Positions 57,791 through 64,000 of a stretch of DNA of 64,000 nt are shown here, one piece after another. The DNA lies in NCBI GenBank assembly GCA_031310005.1, contig CM062384.1, forward strand, positions 1,178,001 through 1,242,000, in the 5' to 3' direction. A program made the position numbers and the translations under genes. Under the pieces are notes generated by a model, which ran no database searches, had not been told where the DNA came from, and saw only the letters and a list, made by a program, of their open reading frames with translations. Source of the stretch: Dactylellina haptotyla (lineage: Eukaryota > Ascomycota > Orbiliomycetes > Orbiliales > Orbiliaceae). Numbering within the stretch: the stretch's first letter is position 1; each line of letters starts with the position of its first letter.

Positions 57791-59216
57791 TCATTGCTGA
57801 TTTTGCTGTTCTCGTTCTATAATAACCTGGTATAACTCATCTGAAATTCTACCCACCACTTCCTTCTTTACTAATCCATCTTTCCAATCTGTTGGGATAG
57901 CATCGAGACCGTAGTAGGCGCCTGCTAGCCCACCATATATAGCACCTACGGTGTCTGCGTCATTGCCTGCGATTCTCCATATCAGTAAATGATGCACAAT
58001 GATAAGAATGAAGCGGACTTACCGAGGTTGACGACTTTAATACATCCTTCTTGATAACTATCGGTTGAAAAGAATGCCCAAAGCGCAGCTTCGAGAGAGT
58101 CTACTACATACCCAGAGCTGGATATGTTCTCCTCGGGGCGATCTCGTATATTCGCCAAGGTCTTGTATGCTTCGAATCTGCTTTTTAGAGTTGGATCATC
58201 GAATTGAAATTCTTTAAATTTGAGGAACATATCTTCCTTCGATGGAGTATTTGGGGACGATGATAAAGTGTAGGCTACGAGAATGCAGTATGCAGCGCAG
58301 GCTTCTCCGTTTGTTGGGTACGGATGGGTAAGTTCGCTGGCAAGATGAGAATATTTCGTGATTTCCTCGGGAGAGGACGAGAAATAGAAGAGCCCGATTG
58401 GGACAGTTCGCATCAGTGACCCGTTACCGCAGAAGATTGACCTTTTGAAGTTCTTGTTGAGGTTCTGCTGTAAGGTGGCTAGTGCTTCGTCTGATATTGG
58501 GGCGGGGTCAGAATGCGAACTGCGGCTTTCATTTGTGTTTTTCCGAGGTATACGGGTATTCCAGTAGCCAAGAGTTTGGAGGGTTAGATTTCCGATATCG
58601 AAACAATAGTCGTTTACGGAGAGGTAGCCGGATTTGTGCCAGGCGATATAGTTTTGGAGTTGTTCGAGTGCAGAGAAGGTGCGGGTTGAGATGAAAGACT
58701 GAGCGAGACAGAGGGTCATTGAGGTATCATCGGTCCAGCAACTGAGAATTGATATCAATAGTCAGTATCAGTGGTTACTATTTACAATATCGTATTGATA
58801 TCAAATTTGGACGCCCAGCCACTGAATCGAGGCAATGGATTCGCGGCGTTGGCAAGTTCATGCGTCAATGTGTTGTGTGTGGTCAGTCCTCACGCTACTA
58901 TTGATTGTATCCTTGTACGATTTCATGTAATGCACGGTAATTCTTATCATCTTGTTTGCAAGAAGGGTCTTCTTACCCGGGAGGCAGGTTGAAGTTCATA
59001 TTCATCTGGTATCCGGTAACTTTCCCGAAAGTACCTCGGCGCTGGAATTCAACACTACGCGGGTCACGTCAATATCCGGCTGGCTATGGGGAGCGGGTGT
59101 GGCTGGTGACTTGAACAAAGGTCGACTTACGGCCCACCCAGAGCATCTCCTACAGCGACGCCATGGATGGCACCCTTGATCCGGGATTCAAGGGTCACGG
59201 ATGCATCTGTCGCCAT
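57791..59216 (-). CDS. ADP-ribosylglycohydrolase (ARH/DraG family)
   Basis: Four exons on the minus strand (59131-59216, 58977-59054, 58023-58741, 57791-57966) give 352 residues with phases matching. The start reads [15 protein letters not shown]. The second exon completes [16 protein letters not shown], and the third opens with the metal-binding motif [16 protein letters not shown]. The fourth completes [20 protein letters not shown]. These acidic motifs bind the two magnesium ions in this family. Members remove ADP-ribose from proteins or hydrolyse related ADP-ribosyl compounds; the exact substrate cannot be told. The exon 2 acceptor is the GCGTAG before TGTTGAATTC, since the later CCAG gives the wrong frame. 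Confidence 0.9.
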
Positions 59217-60321
59217 TTTTGCGCAATACGGGAGTGTATGCAAGTGCTCGGGAGTGAAGGTCAAGTGTTCAGATCGATGGGTCAAAGATAGAAGCTTTGG
59301 AAGTTTCAAGGTTATTCCGGTTCGTAACGTTCGAGGGAGAGTCGACGACATGACCATGACGCGAAGAAGCCAAGTGGGGCTCTGGCTGGGCACCTGCGTC
59401 TTTGGCCAGGGCCCTTTCCTGATTACGGCGCACAGGATCTCAGATCACCAGATCCGCTGCATTCGCATTTTCATATTGCGAACTTCGATATCGTGATATC
59501 GCATCCCGGAGTCTTGCGGGCTCGTCAATCATCAGCGAATCGACCTCTGCGACCCTGCACATCTCCTGGAACTCTGAAGCCTCAATACATCCAAAGTGCG
59601 TCTGAGAGATCGTGCGCCCGGGTCCCGGAATCGAGCTGTGGCACCAGCTGTCGGCTCCGTCCGACTGGAAATCCCTGCCTGCGTCGCTACCCCACGCCCA
59701 TGTCGTTTGTTCAATAAGTTTCTGGCAAACCCCCCAAAATTGCCCGACTGCAGTGCGAGCATGCTGCTGACCTTCCCAAGGGGGCGGAAGCTGGCGTCGT
59801 CTGGACTGTCCGTTTCGATATCTCGATCCAGGCGGGGTCGGCCAGCAGCCAATGGCCGGACTGCAATTTCGAAACCTGGAGCTAGCCGGAGCTTGCTATC
59901 TATTAATCGGGCGTCGCCAGACTTTTGCCTTCCTTCCCGATTGAAGGGCGTACTAAGACTGTCTTCTCCGCAGGCTCTGAAGCGCTTGAAATTCTCAATG
60001 CTGCTCTCTTCCGCTCGCTCTTGAGTTTCTCCACATTCCCATATCTCCATCCCGTAGCTTCAATCCATCTAGTCTTCATCCATTCATCCATTTCAGTTCT
60101 CATTGTCATAGTGTCGTGTGCCGTTGAATCGTTGCTTCCGTGACGTTTCGCAACACAAATTCTGGGCGGGCCTCGATATCTCTGCAGCTTATCAGCCGCC
60201 CATCCACGCCTCGTGGGTAACCCTCGTATATACCCCCGCCCTCCGGCTGAAGACCCGTCAGAAGGGCACCCGCAAAACCCGGTTGCCATCCCAAGTTTCT
60301 ACACAGCAGCTACCTGCAACC
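59217..60321. promoter_or_regulatory. Divergent promoter region of the ARH-family and XDH genes
   Basis: This is 1.1 kb between two divergent start codons. Two overlapping ORFs (59596-60024 plus, 59532-60050 minus) have no family features and look like chance frames in GC-rich DNA. It contains a perfect UaY-type motif (next entry) and several GATA/TATC words. Confidence 0.5.
59651..59664 (+). promoter_or_regulatory. Candidate UaY-type purine-induction site (TCGG-N6-CCGA)
   Basis: The sequence TCGGCTCCGTCCGA matches the consensus described for the Aspergillus purine-pathway activator UaY. It lies about 660 bases upstream of the xanthine dehydrogenase start, a gene class that UaY controls in Aspergillus. 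The motif is an inverted repeat, so it could in principle also act on the divergent gene. It is a motif match only. Confidence 0.45.
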
Positions 60322-63300
60322 ATGGCACCAGGACTCACCGTTGAAGCCAACGGGACCAACGGGACCGATGAACATGTCCCCGAAGTCCGCAAGGTATCAC
60401 TCGCAGAGGTCACAAGCTCGTACGATGATACGATTGTCTTCTACCTCAACGGGACCAAAGTCACACTCGAGTCGATAGACCCTGAGATCACTCTTCTCGA
60501 ATATCTGAGAGGGATCGGACTAACAGGCACCAAACTCGGGTGTGCTGAGGGCGGCTGCGGCGCCTGTACTGTCGTACGTGCATATTCCCATACAATTAAT
60601 AATATTCGTATTTCGACGTATTGCGATATAATTTCTCACGAGATTGATATATAGGTCGTTTCACAATATAACCCCACCACAAAGAAGATTTATCATGCTT
60701 CCGTAAATGCATGTCTTGCGCCTGTGGTGAGCGTGGACGGAAAGCATGTTATCACCGTTGAAGGTATCGGAAACTCGAAGGACCCACATCCGGTGCAAGA
60801 GCGGATAGCGAAATGGCACGGATCGCAGTGTGGATTTTGCACGCCGGGAATTGTTATGGTATGAATCATTGCTTCCCCGGACTTTTGTCCCCTTCAAAAG
60901 TGGCAATTTATAGATTAACATTCGGTTCTTGTGCAGAGTTTGTACGCTTTACTGCGAAACAATCCGGAACCTACGCACCATGATGTCGAAGAGGCATTCG
61001 ATGGTAATTTGTGTAGATGCACCGGATACAGACCCATCCTCGACGCAGCCCAGACCTTCAGCGTGGACAACTGCGCGAAAACCACTTCCAATGGCGGCGG
61101 CGGTTGCTGCATGCAGAACGGTAGTGGTGAGCGGCCAGCTGGCTGTTGTATGAATAAGGAATCCAATGGTGCCGCCGAGGACGAACCAGTGAAGAAATTC
61201 ACGCCCCCAGGATTCAAGGAATTCAGACCAGACCAAGAACTCATCTTCCCACCAGCATTACAAAAATTCTCATTCAAACCGCTGGCTTTCGGAAATAAGA
61301 GGAAGAAGTGGTACAGACCAGTCACGATACAGCAATTACTCGAGATCAAGAATGCCCTTCCGGAGGCGAAGGTTATCGGTGGAAGCACGGAAACTCAGAT
61401 TGAAATCAAGTTCAAGGCGATGCAGTACAGCGCTTCTGTATTCGTCGGAGACATTCAAGAATTAAGACAATATAAATTTGAGGAGGATCACGTATACGTT
61501 GGTGCCAACATCACATTGACAGATTTGGAGATGGTGTGCAGAGAAGCCTCAGAGCATTACGGTGTTGTGAAAGCGCAACCGTTTGCTGCGATGTTGAAGC
61601 AATTGCACTACTTTGCCGGAAGGCAGATTCGAAATGTCGGCACACCAGCAGGAAACTTGGCGACAGCGTCTCCAATCTCGGACTTGAATCCTTGCTTTGT
61701 GGCGACGAATACTACCTTGATTGCTATGACTTTGGAGGACGGAGAGATCGAGATCCCTATGACTGAGTTCTTCCAAGGTTACAGAAAGACAGCTTTACCA
61801 CCCAACGCTGTCATCGCTGGTCTAAAAGTTCCGCTTAGCAGCGAGACTGGCGAGATCTTCCAGGCGTTCAAGCAGGCCAAGAGGAAGGATGACGATATCG
61901 CAATTGTCAACGCCGCCATGAGAGTTAAGGTTGGTGAGGAGAACGTTGTTGAGAGTGTCAGCTTGGTTTACGGTGGTATGGCGGCGATTACTATCGCCGC
62001 GAAGAATACCATGGAATACCTGGAAGGTAAGACCTGGGGTGATCCGGAGGTCTTAGAAGGTGCGATGAGTGCCTTGGAACAAGACTTCAACCTCAAGTTC
62101 GGTGTTCCAGGTGGTATGGCTACATACAGAAGAGCATTGGCCTTCGGTTTCTTCTACAAGTTCTGGCACGAGTCTTTGCACAAGCTTGAAATTGGAACTT
62201 CGGAAATCGATACAGAGGCCACAGAGGAGATTATTAGGAACATCTCAACTGGAACCCGCGACCAGGACGCTACTGTTGCCTACGAACAGCGAGTTCTTGG
62301 AAAGGGTGTACCTCACGTTGCAGCTATGAGACAGACAGTCGGAGAAGCACAGTACACCGACGATCTCCCCCATCGCAAGAATGAACTGTTCGGATGTCTT
62401 GTGCTCTCTACTAAAGCACATGCAAAACTTGTTAGTGTTGATGCTTCTCCGGCGCTTGACTTGCCCGGTGTTGTCATGTATATCGACCACACCGATCTCC
62501 CGAACCCAGAAGCAAATTGGTGGGGCGCCCCGGTCTGTGATGAGGTATTCTTCGCGGTCGATGAAGTCTTTACCGCCGGTCAGCCTATTGGTATGATTCT
62601 CGCAGAGAGTGCCAATCAAGCTGCGGCTGGTGCTAGAGCTGTCGCTATTCAGTACGAGGAACTGCCAGCAATCTTCTCGATCGAAGAAGCTATCGAGAAG
62701 GAGAGTTTCTACGAGCACTATAGATTTATCAAACGGGGAATGGAAATCGAGGAAGCCCTTGCATCTGCTGATCGAATTATCGAAGGAGTCGCGAGGATGG
62801 GTGGACAAGAGCACTTCTACCTCGAAACCAACGCCTCTGTTGCGATCCCTAAATTGGAGGATGGTGAAATGGAGCTCTGGTCTTCAACTCAAAATCCGAC
62901 TGAAACCCAAGCATATGCCGCGCAAATTTGCGGTGTTCCTGCCAACCGCATTGTCGCAAAAGTCAAGAGACTGGGTGGTGGATTCGGTGGAAAAGAAACC
63001 AGAGCAGTTCAACTTTCATCCATCTGCGCCCTCGCAGCTCAGAAGTCGAAGAGAACTGTTCGCTGCATGTTGAATAGAGATGAAGACATGATGACTTCTG
63101 GTCAGCGCCATCCTTTCCTCGGCAGGTGGAGAGTTGGTGTCAACAATGACGGCAAGATCATTGCCCTTGATGCCGATGTTTTCAACAACGGAGGCTGGAC
63201 ACAAGATCTCAGTGGCGCAGTTCTCGAACGATCGCTATCCCACATCGATGGCTGCTACAACATCCCTAACGTCGATGTTCGAGGCCGTATCTGCAGAACT

Positions 63301-64000
63301 AACACTGTTTCGAACTCTGCATTCCGAGGATTCGGTGGTCCACAGGGCTTGTTCATTGCTGAAACTTACATATCCGAAGTCGCAGACGCCTTGGGTATGG
63401 ATGTTGATAAGGTCCGAGAAATCAACTACTACCACGAAGGCGATGAAACCCATTTCAATCAGCAATTAGAGGACTATCACGTTCCTATGATGATTGATCA
63501 AGTTAAAGCCGAGAGCGACTACGATGCGAGAAGAGAAGCTGTCGACAAGTTCAACGCTGAACATAAGTGGAGGAAACGCGGGCTGGCATTGATCCCGACA
63601 AAGTTCGGTATCAGTTTCACAGCCCTGTTCTTGAACCAAGCAGGTGCTTTGGTCCACATTTACCACGACGGTTCGATTCTCGTCGCCCATGGCGGAACAG
63701 AGATGGGCCAGGGATTGCACACAAAGATGACCATGGTGGCAGCACAGGCGTTGGGCGTGCCCTTGGAAAGCGTGCTTATTTCCGAGACGGCTACTAACAC
63801 CGTCGCGAACACATCTGCCACCGCTGCTTCTGCTTCGAGCGATCTGAACGGATATGCGGTGTGGAATGCCTGTGAGCAGCTCAATGAGCGCTTGGCTCCG
63901 TATAGGGAGAAGTTGGGACCTGATGCGACTATGAAGGAGCTCGCGCACGCGGCGTACTTTGACCGTGTGAATCTGTCGGCGAACGGATTCTATAAGACTC
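60322..64000 (+). CDS. XDH: Xanthine dehydrogenase (molybdenum hydroxylase), 3' end beyond the window
   Basis: Three exons are visible (60322-60573, 60655-60858, 60937 to the edge), about 1170 residues of an expected 1300-1400. The enzyme oxidises hypoxanthine and xanthine to urate with NAD in the cytosol. The N-terminal 2Fe-2S domains show [13 protein letters not shown], then [12 protein letters not shown] and [15 protein letters not shown]. The FAD domain has [15 protein letters not shown] and [20 protein letters not shown]. The molybdopterin part has [24 protein letters not shown] and [10 protein letters not shown]. The third exon continues open to 64000, where the frame is cut. Introns use GTACGT and GTATGA. 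The right end of the gene lies outside. Confidence 0.96.

Noticed and set aside
59532-60050. Overlapping 142- and 172-codon ORFs in the XDH promoter
   Set aside because: They oppose each other on both strands in GC-rich DNA and neither resembles a family. The region fits better as a divergent promoter.
1-64000. tRNA, rRNA, CRISPR, biosynthetic cluster and intact mobile elements
   Set aside because: By eye I found no B-box-like GGTTCGANTCC with a partner A box, no rRNA blocks, no spaced direct repeats, no PKS/NRPS modules and no transposase, integrase or reverse-transcriptase motifs. A covariance and HMM scan would be needed to exclude them fully.

Overview
This window is nuclear DNA of a filamentous ascomycete (Pezizomycotina). 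The genes carry many short introns (mostly 60-100 nt) with GTATGT/GTAAGT-type donors and CTAAC/CTGAT-like branch sites. Typical filamentous-fungal genes are present: a PNP-NACHT-ankyrin receptor, a KRE6/SKN1 glucan-synthesis protein, a DNA polymerase iota homologue and a xanthine dehydrogenase. I cannot place it to class from sequence alone. I see no tRNA, rRNA, CRISPR, or recognisable intact transposon or virus-like element.

Layout, left to right. 352-4185 (+): NLR-like PNP-NACHT-ankyrin gene with one apparent frameshift. 4610-5304 (+): LSM1, followed in the same frame by an acidic ORF to 6054. 6323-7485 (-): nicotinamide riboside kinase. 8154-9762 (-): ribosomal protein L3 with a 9-nt micro-exon. 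9763-18371: 8.6 kb without a recognisable gene, ending in a 1 kb leader with no ATG in front of SSN6 (18372-21205, +). 24238-26713 (-): KRE6/SKN1. 27927-28774 (-) and 29012-29474 (+): two unassigned proteins in divergent orientation. 29518-31904 (-): Pol iota with a 7-nt micro-exon inside its catalytic motif. 34984-36981 (+): mitochondrial pyruvate dehydrogenase kinase type. 37783-39074 (-): unassigned coiled-coil protein, divergent from SNU66/SART1 (39145-41307, +). 41483-42211 (-): PTH2. 42972-44800 (+): mitochondrial aspartate aminotransferase with 3-nt and 10-nt micro-exons. 45283-48980 (+): protein kinase with two duplicated ankyrin modules. 48981-55055: gene-poor, with a decayed gene near 50 kb. 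55056-55741 (+): YPD1. 56671-57267 (-): small secreted protein. 57791-59216 (-): ADP-ribosylglycohydrolase family. 60322 to the right edge (+): xanthine dehydrogenase, cut by the window end.

Most genes are unrelated housekeeping or regulatory functions: mRNA decay (LSM1), splicing (SNU66), translation (RPL3, PTH2), corepression (SSN6), phosphorelay (YPD1), wall glucan (KRE6), mitochondrial metabolism (PDK, AAT) and purine use (XDH). There is no operon-like or biosynthetic cluster. The most unusual feature is gene architecture. Four micro-exons of 3, 7, 9 and 10 nt occur in three unrelated genes, each supported by canonical splice sites and by restoring conserved protein residues. The second theme is repeat-domain proteins: the NLR with its ankyrin array and the kinase with a duplicated ankyrin half. 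The third is long, ATG-poor leaders before regulatory genes.

All exon boundaries were worked out by hand from splice consensus, reading-frame arithmetic and remembered family sequences. No searches were run.
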